From positions 62,001 to 126,000 of the forward strand of contig NZ_JAFMSZ010000005.1 of assembly GCF_017916505.1 (NCBI RefSeq): a stretch of 64,000 nt of DNA, in the 5' to 3' direction. Shown in pieces: positions 54,561 to 63,936 of the stretch; position 1 is the stretch's first letter; the number at the start of each line of letters is the position of its first letter. The notes under the pieces were generated by a model. It searched no databases, was not told the origin of the DNA, and saw only the letters and a program-made list of their open reading frames with translations. Made by a program: the position numbers and the translations under genes. This DNA is from Naasia sp. SYSU D00057 (GTDB lineage: Bacteria > Actinomycetota > Actinomycetes > Actinomycetales > Microbacteriaceae).

Positions 54561-55277
54561 GTGCGCCCGGTCCTGCTGCTCCTCGTGGCGGCCGCGTTCA
54601 CCCTCTCCGGATGCGCCTCCCCGGCCGCCACGGGCGCCACGATCGCGAGCCCGGCGCCCGTCCCCGCGGTGACGCCGGTGCCCGCGGCCACTCCCGTGAG
54701 CGGCACCGGGAATCCGGACGCGGAGCGCGTCGCCGTGGTGGGCGACTCGATCACCACCGTCTACAGCCCCGACTTCCCGCGCGGGCGCCTCGATCCCAGC
54801 TCCTGGGTGAACCGGATCCTCGACGAGGACCGCGTGTTCGCGGGCGGCTGGGCTGTGCGCGGCGCGAGCACCGAGGCGATGGCCGCCGCGGTGGTCCCGC
54901 TCGACGCCGACACCCTGATCCTGCTGGCCGGCACCAACGACCTGCGCCTCGGCGTCCCGTTCCGCGCGTCCGCCGCGAACCTCGCCGAGATCGCGAACAC
55001 GGTCGGCGCGGAGCGGGTCGTGGTGTCCGCGATCCCGCCCTACGAGCGGATCCCCGGCGCGAGCGAGAAGTACAACGAGCGCCTCGAGGCGCTCGCCGCG
55101 GAGCGCGGCTGGGACTTCGTCGAGCCGGCTCGTGGGCTCGCCGAGGGCGGCCGGTTCCGAGCCGGCATGACCGACGACGGCGTGCATCCCACCGCCGAAG
55201 GCTCCCGCCTGCTCGGCGAGGCGATGCGCGAGGCCGTGTGGCCTGTCCTCGACGCCTTCGTGGACGCCGCCGCCTGA
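54561..55277 (+). CDS. SGNH/GDSL hydrolase lipoprotein, copy 1
   Basis: 238 residues. A short signal peptide ends in the lipobox TLSGC (C18), then a Pro/Ala linker and an SGNH esterase domain: VVGDSITTVYS with nucleophile S63, LLAGTNDLRLG (oxyanion Asn), and DGVHPT with the catalytic Asp and His. It should act on the outer face of the membrane, possibly as a deacetylase or esterase on cell-wall glycans. The paralogue at 55292 follows within 15 nt, each with its own -10 box. Confidence 0.85.
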   Translation: MRPVLLLLVAAAFTLSGCASPAATGATIASPAPVPAVTPVPAATPVSGTGNPDAERVAVVGDSITTVYSPDFPRGRLDPSSWVNRILDEDRVFAGGWAVRGASTEAMAAAVVPLDADTLILLAGTNDLRLGVPFRASAANLAEIANTVGAERVVVSAIPPYERIPGASEKYNERLEALAAERGWDFVEPARGLAEGGRFRAGMTDDGVHPTAEGSRLLGEAMREAVWPVLDAFVDAAA

Positions 55278-55279
55278 CG

Positions 55280-55285
55280 TAGCCT
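55280..55285 (+). promoter_or_regulatory. -10 box TAGCCT, leaderless start of second SGNH gene
   Basis: TAGCCT ends 6 nt before GTG 55292, in the 14-bp gap between the tandem genes. Confidence 0.5.
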
Positions 55286-55291
55286 CGGCTC

Positions 55292-55939
55292 GTGCGCCGT
55301 GCACTGGTCCCCGTCCTGGCGGTCCTGCTCGCCCTCGTGGGCTGCACGCCCGCGCCGCAGGGCCCGCTGCCGCGGCCCAGCTCGCCCGCGACCGCCCCGG
55401 AGGCGGTGCTCGTCGCGTTCGTCGGCGACTCCCTGACCGTCGGCTTCAGTCCCGACTTCTCCCGCGGCGACATCGACCCCGGCTCGTGGGTGAACGAGGT
55501 GCTCGACGACCGGTACCGGTTCGGCGGCGGCTGGGCGGTGTGGGGGGCCACCACCGATCAGATGCGGGAGGGCGTCTCGCCCCTCGACGCCGACGTGCTG
55601 GTGATCCTCGCCGGCACCAACGACGTCGCCCTCGGCATCCCGTTCGAGGAGACTGCGGGCAACATCGAGGCGATCGCCCGCACCGTCGGGTCTCCGCAGG
55701 TGGTCCTGTCGGCGATCCCGCCGCTCGACGGCCTGCCGGATGCGCCCGCCCGGTACAACGCGGCGCTCGAGCGCTTCGCGGCCGACCGGGGCTGGGCGTG
55801 GGTGCCGCCCGTGCGCGAGCTGGGCACGAGCGGGCGCTTCGCGGAGGGCATGACCCAGGACGGCGTGCACCTCACGCCCGAGGGGGCGGAGATCCTCGGC
55901 CGCGCCATCCGCGAGGTCGTCGTGGACGTCGCGCCCTGA
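55292..55939 (+). CDS. SGNH/GDSL hydrolase lipoprotein, copy 2
   Basis: 215 residues with lipobox ALVGC (C18), FVGDSLTVGFS (S47), ILAGTNDVALG and DGVHLT, the same plan as copy 1. Shared words such as SPDF-RG-DP-SWVN and GGWAV-GA-T show a tandem duplication followed by divergence of the linker and C-terminus. Probably a surface esterase that works beside the LCP ligase; the substrate is unknown. Confidence 0.85.
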   Translation: MRRALVPVLAVLLALVGCTPAPQGPLPRPSSPATAPEAVLVAFVGDSLTVGFSPDFSRGDIDPGSWVNEVLDDRYRFGGGWAVWGATTDQMREGVSPLDADVLVILAGTNDVALGIPFEETAGNIEAIARTVGSPQVVLSAIPPLDGLPDAPARYNAALERFAADRGWAWVPPVRELGTSGRFAEGMTQDGVHLTPEGAEILGRAIREVVVDVAP

Positions 55940-55973
55940 CTCGGAGGCGACCGGCGACGGCCCGGAGCCGCCG

Positions 55974-57092
55974 TCAGAGGTCGGCGTGCAGCTGCCAGAC
56001 CTTCTCGGCCGAGTCGGTCCAGCTGAACGCCTTCGCCCGGTCGAAGCCGCGCACCCGCAGGCGGTCGAGCAGGGCCACGTCGGTGAGCGTCGTCACGATC
56101 GCGTCCGCCAGCCGGTCCGCGTACGCGGCGCCCGGCTCGCGAGCGACGACCACGCCGGCGCCGTCCGACACCTCGACGAGTGCGGGCGCATCCGAATGGA
56201 TCACCGGCGTGCCGAGGGCGAATGCCTCGAGCAGGCTGAGGCCGAAGCCCTCGGCCGCGCTCGGCAGCACGAACGCCGCCGCGCCGCGGATCACGACCGC
56301 GAGCTCGTCGTCGGTGAGGTCCTCGAGCAGGTGCAGCCGAGTGGTGCCGAGCCCGGACTGCTCGAGCAGGGCGTCGAGCCCAGCGGTGCGCACGCCGACG
56401 AGCACGAGCGGGACGTCGGGCACGCCGGGCAGCGCGAGCGCCTCCAGCAGGGCCGCCAGCCGCTTGCGGGGGTGCGCGGAGGCCATGGCCACCAGGTAGG
56501 CGCGGGGCAGGCCGAGCCGGGCCGCGACGCCGTCCGGGTCGGCGGGGAGCCGGAGCGACGGTGCGCCGCCGATCACGCGGATCCGGTCGCCGAAGTCGAG
56601 GTGCTCCGCGAGCTCGGCCGCGACCGCATGAGTGGGCACCACGACGGCGTCGGCGTGCTTCCGCGCCCGCTTCGCCATCGCCCGCGTCCATCCCGCGCGC
56701 TCGTCGGCGGTGTCCGGGTTCCACGCCGTCGCGTCGTGGATGGTGACGGTCACCTGGTCCTCCGGCCGCTGAGCGCGGTCGTGGCCGCGCAGCGGGGCGA
56801 GCAGGGTGGGGGAGTGCACCATGCCGTGCACCGGCACCGTCGTCACCCCGTGCTGCCAGGCGGCGTAGAGCTCCCGGCGTCCGAGGGCCGTCTTGTGCAG
56901 TCCGGCGAGGCCGGGGATCCGTTCGTGCAGCTGGGCGACCTCGCCGTCGGAGGCGGCGGCGGCGATGCCTTCGACGTCGCAGTCGCGCGGCGCGGTGGCG
57001 ACGAGCCCCCGGGTCAGCTCCTCGGCGTAGCGGGCGACTCCGCGTGGGCGCGCCTCGACGACGCTGTCGACGATCACGCGGAGGGTCACCAT
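55974..57092 (-). CDS. Glycosyltransferase family 4
   Basis: 372-residue GT-B enzyme. The N-terminal acceptor region has GVARYAEELTRGL, and the donor region has MASAHPRKRLAALLEAL and the EX7E motif EGFGLSLLEAF preceded by LPSA. It likely adds a sugar (mannose or similar) during wall-glycan assembly. ATG 57092 lies 16 nt after the stop of the ABC exporter ATPase gene on the same strand, so the two are probably co-transcribed. Confidence 0.85.
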   Translation of the reverse strand: MVTLRVIVDSVVEARPRGVARYAEELTRGLVATAPRDCDVEGIAAAASDGEVAQLHERIPGLAGLHKTALGRRELYAAWQHGVTTVPVHGMVHSPTLLAPLRGHDRAQRPEDQVTVTIHDATAWNPDTADERAGWTRAMAKRARKHADAVVVPTHAVAAELAEHLDFGDRIRVIGGAPSLRLPADPDGVAARLGLPRAYLVAMASAHPRKRLAALLEALALPGVPDVPLVLVGVRTAGLDALLEQSGLGTTRLHLLEDLTDDELAVVIRGAAAFVLPSAAEGFGLSLLEAFALGTPVIHSDAPALVEVSDGAGVVVAREPGAAYADRLADAIVTTLTDVALLDRLRVRGFDRAKAFSWTDSAEKVWQLHADL

Positions 57093-57108
57093 GGCGGGAG
57101 GGCGGCCG

Positions 57109-57861
57109 CTACTGGGCGCGCATCGCGGCGACGGCCTCGTGCGATTCGCCGTCGAACACGACCTTGCCCTTCGTGATGAGGATGCCGCGCTCGCACAGGT
57201 CGGCGACCATGTTGAGGTCGTGGCTGACGACGACGAGCGTCTTGCCGGCGGCGGAGAGCTCGCGGATCTTCGCGACGCACTTGCGCTGGAAGGGCTCGTC
57301 GCCGACGGAGAGGATCTCGTCGACGAGCAGGATGTCGACCTCGGTGTGGATCGCGACCGAGAACGCGAGGCGCAGGAACATGCCCGAGGAGTAGTGCTTC
57401 ACCTCGGTGTCGATGAACTGCTCGATCTCGCTGAACGCGACGATCTCGTCGAAGCGCTCGTCGATCTCCTTCTGGGTCATCCCGAGGATGGCGGCGTTCA
57501 GGTAGATGTTCTCCCGGCCGGAGAGGTCGGGGTGGAACCCGGCGCCCACCTCGATGAGGCCGGCCACGCGACCGCGCGTGAGCACCTCGCCCCGGTCGGG
57601 GCGGTACACGCCCGAGATGAGCTTCAGCAGCGTCGACTTGCCCGACCCGTTGAAGCCGAGCAGAGCCACCGACTCGCCCTCGTTGATGACGAAGTCGACG
57701 CCGTCGAGCGCCTCGAAGGTGCTCGCGATCTTCTTCCGCCGGATGGCGGCGATGAAGGTCTCCTTGAGGGAGTGCGTGTGCCGCAGCAGGAAGCGCTTTC
57801 CGACGCCGCGCACGATGATCGAGGCGCGGTCGGTCAGCACGGGATCAGAGGTCTTGGGCAA
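57109..57861 (-). CDS. Polysaccharide ABC exporter ATP-binding protein (Wzt/TagH type)
   Basis: 250 residues. Walker A LLGFNGSGKSTLLKL, the EVGAGFHPDLSGREN block typical of glycan exporters, signature YSSGMFLRLAFSVA and Walker B ILLVDEILSVGD. There is no C-terminal carbohydrate-binding extension, so substrate is probably recognised through its lipid. TTG 57861, with GGAG 7 nt upstream, overlaps the permease stop; a GTG at 57840 is the alternative. Exports an undecaprenyl-linked glycan with the permease. Confidence 0.9.
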   Translation of the reverse strand: MPKTSDPVLTDRASIIVRGVGKRFLLRHTHSLKETFIAAIRRKKIASTFEALDGVDFVINEGESVALLGFNGSGKSTLLKLISGVYRPDRGEVLTRGRVAGLIEVGAGFHPDLSGRENIYLNAAILGMTQKEIDERFDEIVAFSEIEQFIDTEVKHYSSGMFLRLAFSVAIHTEVDILLVDEILSVGDEPFQRKCVAKIRELSAAGKTLVVVSHDLNMVADLCERGILITKGKVVFDGESHEAVAAMRAQ

Positions 57862-58717
57862 AGCGGGGCTCCAGCTTGCGGAACACGAACTGGCCGATCA
57901 GCAGGGTGAGCGCGGCGAGTCCGAAGGCGGCGAGGCCGTAGTAGGCCAGGTTCGGCGGGAGGTCGACGGCGCCCTCGGTGGTGGGGTGCCAGAAGCCGGC
58001 GTGGAAGAGCTCGACTGCGGCCGTCATCGGGTTGAGCTGGTACAGGACGAGCATCCAGTCGGGCAGGATGTCGCGGACCATCGTCCACTGGTAGAGCACG
58101 GGGGAGACCCACGTGGCGACGAGGATGATCAGTTCGACGAAGTTCTGGGCGTCGCGGAACGACACGTTGACCGAGCCGAACAGCATGCCGAGGCCGATCG
58201 CGAAGCAGACGATGATCGCCATGCCGAGCAGGATCGCGAGGATGTCGAACACCGTCGGGCGCCAGCCGACGAACAGGCAGACGACGAGCAGCACGAGCGC
58301 CTGCGGCAGGAAGTTGACGAACGCGACCAGCGTCGAGGCGACCGGGAACAGCTCGCGCGGCAGGTAGATCTTCTTGATGAGCGCGGCGTTGTCGACCAGC
58401 GACTTCGTCGCGTTGGAGAACGCCTCGCTGAAGAGGTTGATGGTGATGAGGCCCGAGAAGAGGTAGATCGGGTAGTTCTCGATCGACCCGTTGAGGCGCA
58501 GGAAGACGCCGAGCGCGAGGAAGAAGACGAGGAACTGGGTGACCGGCTTGACGTACGACCAGAGCCAGCCGAGCGCGGAGCCGCGGTAGCGGACCTGCAC
58601 CTCCTTGCGCACGAGGAGCGTCAGCAGGTACCGGCGCCGGAAGACGTCGATCAGTCCGGCCCCGCGGCCCGGTCGCGTGAATTCGCGCAGATCGGGTCGG
58701 GACACGAGTTCGGTCAC
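57845..58717 (-). CDS. Polysaccharide ABC exporter permease (Wzm/TagG type)
   Basis: 290 residues, six hydrophobic spans, with the ABC-2 family lead-in LLVRKEVQVRYRGSALGWLW and the late WVSPVLYQW and LNPMT blocks. Works with the ATPase just downstream. GTG 58717 is chosen with GGGGGAAA upstream; a GTG at 58705 is possible. The pair is the usual export system for teichoic-acid-like or rhamnan-type wall glycans in Gram-positives. Confidence 0.9.
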   Translation of the reverse strand: MTELVSRPDLREFTRPGRGAGLIDVFRRRYLLTLLVRKEVQVRYRGSALGWLWSYVKPVTQFLVFFLALGVFLRLNGSIENYPIYLFSGLITINLFSEAFSNATKSLVDNAALIKKIYLPRELFPVASTLVAFVNFLPQALVLLVVCLFVGWRPTVFDILAILLGMAIIVCFAIGLGMLFGSVNVSFRDAQNFVELIILVATWVSPVLYQWTMVRDILPDWMLVLYQLNPMTAAVELFHAGFWHPTTEGAVDLPPNLAYYGLAAFGLAALTLLIGQFVFRKLEPRFAQDL

Positions 58718-58797
58718 GAGATGGGTTTCCCCCGTCGATGCTGAGTCGGCCGCGAGCGCGGCGCTTCGATTGTAGACACAGCCCCTCGCGGGGCCCG

Positions 58798-60786
58798 TCA
58801 GGCGCAGGCGGTGATCCGGTGGAGGGCCGCGTCGCCGACGCGCGCCACCTCGTCGCCGATCGCCGCGGGGTCGGTGCGGTCGATCGCGGCGAAGAACCCC
58901 GCCTGCGGGTCGCCGTTCCAGAGCAGTCCGGGGGCGGTCAGGAGGTACTCCGCGCCGAGGCGCTCGAGCGCGGCGCACACCTCGGGATCGTCCCGCAGCA
59001 GGTCGAGCCGCTGCGCGACCGTCCAGCGGTCCGGATCCCAGTCACCGGTGAGGTGCGGATAGAGGGACTCGCGTCCGCCGACCGCCCAGGTGAGCGTCGA
59101 GCCGTTCCAGGGGTTCCCCACGATCACCGCGTCCTCGGGCACCAGCTCCGGCAGCCGCTCGAGGAGCTCGAGCTCGTCCGCGTTGAGCAGCGCGCCCTGC
59201 TTCTCGCCGGCGGGCACCGCGTACACGGTGCCGATCGCGGCGCGGGTCTGCGCGAGGCTCGGCCCGAGCCAGGCGGAGGCGAGCACCGCCGCGGCGAGGG
59301 CGGCGACCCCGGCCCCGACCAGGATCCGGCGCCCACCAGCGCGACGGAGGGCCGTCCGCGCGAGGAGCGCCAGCGCTCCCGCGGCAAGGGGCGCGGCGAT
59401 CACCGGCAGCAGCGTGATCAGCCGGTACTTGTCCTTGTACCAGAGGCCGGTCGCGAGCTTCGCGAAGTCGGAGTTGGACCCGGCGGCGAGGCAGTAGAGC
59501 ACGACGGCGAGCAGCCAGGCGATCGCCGCCCAGCGCCACTCCGGCCGCACCGCGGCGGTGACGAGGGCGCCGAGCACGACGGCGCTGAGCAGCCACGCCG
59601 GCGCCACCGGTACCTCGGCGGGCGACACGATCGGGGCGCCGAGCAGCGCCTGCACGAGCGACTCGCCCATCCCCTGGCGGGCGGTGGCGGGGCCGCCGTT
59701 GAGGTGGTCGGCGATCGGGCGGTTAGCGACGTCGAAGGTCCGGTAGACGTAGAGCCAGCCCGCGACGCCCACGACGACGGCAGCGGCGAGCAGGCCGCCG
59801 CCGACGAGCAGGACGCGGCGCCGCCCGCGGGGCGAAGCCCAGTGCGCGGCGACGACACGAGCGGCCCACCAGGCGGCGAGCGGCAGCGCGAGCACCACGA
59901 GCCCGAAGAGGGACCGCGGGTGGGCGAGGCCGGCGGCGGCGAGCCAGAGCAGGGCGGATCCCCAGAGCGGCAGCGCCGGCATCCGCTGCGCCGCGGGGGT
60001 CAGGCCGAGGACCTGCAGCACGAGCGCGAGCCCCGCGGGCAGCAGGGCGTACGCGAGGCCCGTGGGGAAGAGGGTGCCCCAGTCGAGCAGCAGGTAGGGC
60101 GCCGCGGCGGCGAAGGCCGTCGCGAGCGGGGCGGCGAGGAGGGCGGTGAGCGTGCGGCCCGCCTGCCCGAATGCGGTGGCCGCCAGGTACACGACGCCCG
60201 GGATCCAGACGGCGCCGGTGACCGCGATCCAGGCGGCGTTCGTCGCGAGCGGGATGGCGGCGCCGCTCAGCTGCACGGTCGCGGCGACGAGGTCGTGCCA
60301 GGCGGCGGGGTAGAACTCGATCGGGTCGTCGCCCGGATGCGCCATCCGGTACAGGTTCACCGACGACCCGTTGCCGCTGTCGAGGATGTACGCGACCGCG
60401 TTGAGGTGGAAGACGCCGTCGTAGGTGGAGTTGACGGCGTCGAGGGCGGTGCCCCCGAACGCGAGGAGCGCAGCGACGACGGCCGAGGCGACGATCGCCG
60501 CCACGACCGGGAGGTCGGCCCGGCCGAGCGGTGCGGCGAGGCGTCCCCGGCGCGCCGCCATCGCCGCGGCCAGGGCGAGCACCGCGAGCAGGGGACCGTG
60601 CCACCACGCGAAGCGGACGCCGGCGAGCGGCAGCACGACCGCGAGGGAAGCGTGCAGCGCAACCCCGATGGGGCCCGCGAACGCGACGAGGGCGAGACCG
60701 CGCAGGCCGAGCGCGATGCCGCCCGCGGCGCCGGGGAGCAGCAGGAGGAGCAGGGCCGCGCCGATCGCGGCGAGGTCCGCGGTCAT
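58798..60786 (-). CDS. Large multispan membrane protein, DUF6541-like
   Basis: 662 residues with about thirteen hydrophobic spans and a C-terminal extracellular part. A large loop near residues 110-160 (STYDGVFHLNAVAYILDSGN, then MAHPGDDPIEFYPAAWHDL) is conserved in this group. The topology is like GT-C glycosyltransferases, and the first loops hold acidic residues, but no proven catalytic motif was identified. Its place in a glycan cluster suggests a lipid-linked sugar transferase. Start ATG 60786. Confidence 0.7.
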   Translation of the reverse strand: MTADLAAIGAALLLLLLPGAAGGIALGLRGLALVAFAGPIGVALHASLAVVLPLAGVRFAWWHGPLLAVLALAAAMAARRGRLAAPLGRADLPVVAAIVASAVVAALLAFGGTALDAVNSTYDGVFHLNAVAYILDSGNGSSVNLYRMAHPGDDPIEFYPAAWHDLVAATVQLSGAAIPLATNAAWIAVTGAVWIPGVVYLAATAFGQAGRTLTALLAAPLATAFAAAAPYLLLDWGTLFPTGLAYALLPAGLALVLQVLGLTPAAQRMPALPLWGSALLWLAAAGLAHPRSLFGLVVLALPLAAWWAARVVAAHWASPRGRRRVLLVGGGLLAAAVVVGVAGWLYVYRTFDVANRPIADHLNGGPATARQGMGESLVQALLGAPIVSPAEVPVAPAWLLSAVVLGALVTAAVRPEWRWAAIAWLLAVVLYCLAAGSNSDFAKLATGLWYKDKYRLITLLPVIAAPLAAGALALLARTALRRAGGRRILVGAGVAALAAAVLASAWLGPSLAQTRAAIGTVYAVPAGEKQGALLNADELELLERLPELVPEDAVIVGNPWNGSTLTWAVGGRESLYPHLTGDWDPDRWTVAQRLDLLRDDPEVCAALERLGAEYLLTAPGLLWNGDPQAGFFAAIDRTDPAAIGDEVARVGDAALHRITACA

Positions 60787-60984
60787 CGTCGGGGGCTCCC
60801 GGCGGGGGCGTGTCGGTTCAGGTCTGCTCCGGAATCTCGGGCGGCTCGCACCACCATAACCGGCGGTCGCTGTCCGTCCCCGGGGGCGAGCCGCAGGCGG
60901 CGCGGTCCGGTCGCAAGTACGCTGGGGTGTCGTTGTTGCCGATGTGCAGGGGTGTCCGCCGCCCCGCTCGCGGATGGGGTCGAG

Positions 60985-61923
60985 GTGAGTCCGAGCACTG
61001 GCAGACCCGTTGTGGTCGCCGTCGTCGTGTCGTTCAATCGTCGCGATCTGCTGCGTGAGGCGCTCGTCGCCCTCGGCGCGCAGACCCGGCCGCCGGACGC
61101 GCTCGTCGTCATCGACAACGGGTCGACCGACGGGTCCCCGAATGTGGTGCGCGAGGTCGCGCCGCACGCCGACCTCGTCGAGACGGGCGTCAACACGGGG
61201 GGCGCGGGCGGCTTCGCCCTCGGCATGGAGCGCGCCGTGCAGGCGCACGACGCCGACCTCGTCTGGGTGATGGACGACGACACCGTGCCCGAGCCCACTG
61301 CGCTCGCCGAGCTCCTGCGCGGGCGGGACGCGGCCCCGGACGCCGCGATGTTCGCCTCGCGCCCGGTCTGGACGGACGGACGACCGCACCCGATGAACGT
61401 GCCGCGGCACCGCCCGCACTGGGCCCGGTCCCGCGGCCTCGGGCAGCTGCCCGCCGGGATGGTGCCCATCCGGACCGCGTCGTTCGTGTCGCTGCTCGTG
61501 CGGGCCGACCGCATCCGGCAGCGCGGGCTGCCGGTCGCGTCCTACTTCATCTGGAACGACGACTTCGAGTTCAGCGCCCGGATGGCGCGCGGCGGCTACG
61601 GCATCCTGTGCCCGGACAGCGTCGTCGTGCACAAGACGAAGGCGCTCGCCTCGAGTGACCTCGACCCGGGCGAGCGGTTCTTCTACGAGGTGCGCAACAA
61701 GCTCTGGACGTTCCGCTTCTCGCGGTGCCTCGCGCCGGGGGAGCGCCTCCTCTACATCGCGGCCACGCTGCGCCGCTGGCTGCGCACCTTCCTGCGCTCC
61801 GAGGACCGCGGGGTGCTCTGGCGTGGCCTCCGCGCCGGCGTGCCCGCGGGGCTGCGGCGGCCGCCCGCCAACGATGCGTACTTCCGGAAGCTGGGCGTGC
61901 GCGAGGCCGGGACGGCCGCGTGA
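60985..61923 (+). CDS. Glycosyltransferase family 2, GlfT-like
   Basis: 312 residues. VAVVVSFNRRDLLREAL (donor loop), VVIDNGSTDGSPNVV, GGAGGFALGMERAV and the metal motif WVMDDDTVPEP, followed by FIWNDDFEFSARM, are the order seen in GlfT1-type galactofuranosyl- and rhamnosyltransferases. A GTG at 60952 in the same frame is a possible earlier start; 60985 has GGGG 5 nt upstream. Overlaps the next glycosyltransferase gene. Confidence 0.85.
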   Translation: MSPSTGRPVVVAVVVSFNRRDLLREALVALGAQTRPPDALVVIDNGSTDGSPNVVREVAPHADLVETGVNTGGAGGFALGMERAVQAHDADLVWVMDDDTVPEPTALAELLRGRDAAPDAAMFASRPVWTDGRPHPMNVPRHRPHWARSRGLGQLPAGMVPIRTASFVSLLVRADRIRQRGLPVASYFIWNDDFEFSARMARGGYGILCPDSVVVHKTKALASSDLDPGERFFYEVRNKLWTFRFSRCLAPGERLLYIAATLRRWLRTFLRSEDRGVLWRGLRAGVPAGLRRPPANDAYFRKLGVREAGTAA

Positions 61924-62801
61924 CCGTCCCGTTCTCGGTGCTGCTGCCCGTCTATCGGGGCGACCGCGCGGAGCGGTTCCGGGCTGCGTTCGCGAGCACG
62001 GCGCTGCAGCAGACCCTCCCGCCCGACGAGGTGATCATCGTCCGCGACGGCCCCGTCGGCCCCGAGCTCGCGGCCGCCCTCGACGAGGTGCGGGCCACCG
62101 CGTCGCCCCGGGTCGTGGTCGTCGAGCTCGCCCGGAACGTCGGCCTCGCCGCCGCGCTGTCGGCGGGGCTCGCCGCGTGCGGCAACGATGTGGTCGCGCG
62201 GATGGACGCCGACGACGAGTCCCTGCCGAACCGCTTCGAGCGGCAGATCGCCGAGCTCGAGCGGCGGGGCCTCGACCTCCTCGGCGGCGGGATGTTCGAG
62301 GTCGCGGGCGAGGACTCGCACGTGGTCGGCCGGCGGATCCCGCCCGTCGGGCACGACGAGATCACCCGGGTCTCCTCGCTGCGGAGCCCGTTCAACCATC
62401 CGACGATCGTGTTCCGCAAGGCCGCCGTCGAGGCGGTCGGCGGGTACGTCGAGGCCGGGAGGATGGAGGACTACTGGCTGTTCGCGCGGCTGCTCCACTC
62501 GGGGGCCGCGGTGGACAACCTCGCCGAGCCGGTCCTGCGCTACCGGGTGGACGAGGGCGCCTACGAGCGCCGGGGCGGCATCGAGCAGTTCCGCACGGAG
62601 CTCGGCCTGCAGCGCATGCTGCGCGCCGAGGGCTACCTCACCACGCCCCAGTTCGTGCGCAACGTGGTGGTGCGCGGCACCTACCGCCTGCTGCCGCCCG
62701 GCATGCGCCGCCCGCTCTACCGCAGGTGGGCCGTGACGCCCTCCTCCGGCGAGGTCGCCACACCCAGTTCAGGGGACGTCCCCGGCCGGGACGTGGGTTA
62801 G
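61920..62801 (+). CDS. Glycosyltransferase family 2
   Basis: 293 residues. SVLLPVYRGDRAERFRAAF opens the GT-A fold, VIIVRDGPVG is the nucleotide-binding stretch and VARMDADDESLPNRF carries the DxD metal motif; ENYW-type acceptor-site block appears as RMEDYWLFARL. GTG 61920 overlaps the preceding gene (GTGA). Its TAG stop lies within TAGTCT (62799-62804), a likely -10 for the next gene. Confidence 0.87.
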   Translation: MTVPFSVLLPVYRGDRAERFRAAFASTALQQTLPPDEVIIVRDGPVGPELAAALDEVRATASPRVVVVELARNVGLAAALSAGLAACGNDVVARMDADDESLPNRFERQIAELERRGLDLLGGGMFEVAGEDSHVVGRRIPPVGHDEITRVSSLRSPFNHPTIVFRKAAVEAVGGYVEAGRMEDYWLFARLLHSGAAVDNLAEPVLRYRVDEGAYERRGGIEQFRTELGLQRMLRAEGYLTTPQFVRNVVVRGTYRLLPPGMRRPLYRRWAVTPSSGEVATPSSGDVPGRDVG

Positions 62802-62964
62802 TCTTTCCTGCGGCAGGGGCGGCCGAGCACTCAGGATGCGACGGCCAGACCGAGGCGGACGCCCGGGCCCACGCGACGGAACAAGAACAACGCATTCGGA
62901 ATCGGTCGTCGCCGGCTGTCCCGCCTCCGCGGGTTGTCGGCATGCCCGGCCGCAGGAGGAAGGG
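62802..62964 (+). promoter_or_regulatory. Leader region of the UbiA-family gene
   Basis: About 160 bp without a gene. TAGTCT at 62799-62804 could be a -10, giving a leader of roughly 150 nt that ends in a good ribosome site (GGAGGA at 62955-62960) before GTG 62965. No recognised riboswitch was seen. Confidence 0.35.
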
Positions 62965-63936
62965 GTGGCTCCGTTGACCCAGAGCACCGACCGTCGAGCC
63001 GTGCCCGCTGAGGCACCCGGCTCGGCAGCCGCGAAGCCGTCGACCGGAGCAGCGCTCAAGGGACTCGTCCGGGGCATCCGCCCGCGCCAGTGGGTGAAGA
63101 ACGTCCTCGTCCTCATCTCGCCGATCGTCGCGGGCGCCATCTTCGACCCCGAGGTCTGGCCGGCCGTGATCGTCGCGTTCGTGGCGTTCAGCATGGCGTC
63201 GTCGGCGACCTACCTCTTCAACGACATCCTCGACATCGAGGCGGACCGCCGGCACCCGAAGAAGCGCCACCGGCCGCTCGCGTCGGGCGTCCTGCCCGTG
63301 TGGGTCGCCGCCGCGGCGGCCGTCGCGCTCGCGCTCGGCGCGCTGGCCCTATGCCTGATCACGGGCGAGCTCGGCCTCCTCGTCGTCCTCGGCGTCTACG
63401 TCGTGCTGCAGATCTGCTACTGCATCTGGCTGAAGCACGAGGTGCTGCTCGACATCGTCCTCATCTCGAGCGGCTTCCTGCTCCGCGCCGTCGCGGGCGG
63501 CGTCGCCACCGACGTCGGCCTCTCCCAGTGGTTCCTCCTCGTCGCCGGCTTCGGCTCGCTCCTGATGGCCGCGGGCAAGCGCTACAGCGAGCTCGTGCTC
63601 CTGGAGAGCGCCGATCCGGCCACCGTCGGCTCGACCCGACCCGTGCTGCGCAAGTACACCGGCACCTACCTGCGCCTGCTCGTCACCGTCAGCACCGGCC
63701 TGCTCATCGCCTTCTACTCGCTGTGGGCGTTCGAGATGGCGCAGATGCCGGGACGCGGCGGCCTGTGGGCTCCGCTGTCCATCGTGCCGTTCGTGCTCGC
63801 GTCCCTGCGCTACGTGTTCGAGATCGACCGCGGCGAGGCGGGCAGCCCCGAGTCGGTCGCCTTCAAGGATCACGCGCTCCAGGTGATGGCGCTCGCCTGG
63901 CTCGGCGTCATCGGGTGGGGGATCTACCTCTCGTGA
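62965..63936 (+). CDS. ubiA: Decaprenyl-phosphate phosphoribosyltransferase, UbiA family
   Basis: 323 residues, about eight to nine hydrophobic spans. The first Asp-rich motif, N86-D-I-L-D90-I-E-A-D94, continues to RRHPKKRHRPLASG, which is the pattern of DPPR synthases such as mycobacterial Rv3806c. The enzyme joins 5-phosphoribosyl diphosphate to decaprenyl phosphate in the pathway to decaprenyl-phospho-arabinose. GTG 62965 has GGAGGA upstream. Its stop overlaps the next start (GTGA). Confidence 0.88.
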   Translation: MAPLTQSTDRRAVPAEAPGSAAAKPSTGAALKGLVRGIRPRQWVKNVLVLISPIVAGAIFDPEVWPAVIVAFVAFSMASSATYLFNDILDIEADRRHPKKRHRPLASGVLPVWVAAAAAVALALGALALCLITGELGLLVVLGVYVVLQICYCIWLKHEVLLDIVLISSGFLLRAVAGGVATDVGLSQWFLLVAGFGSLLMAAGKRYSELVLLESADPATVGSTRPVLRKYTGTYLRLLVTVSTGLLIAFYSLWAFEMAQMPGRGGLWAPLSIVPFVLASLRYVFEIDRGEAGSPESVAFKDHALQVMALAWLGVIGWGIYLS

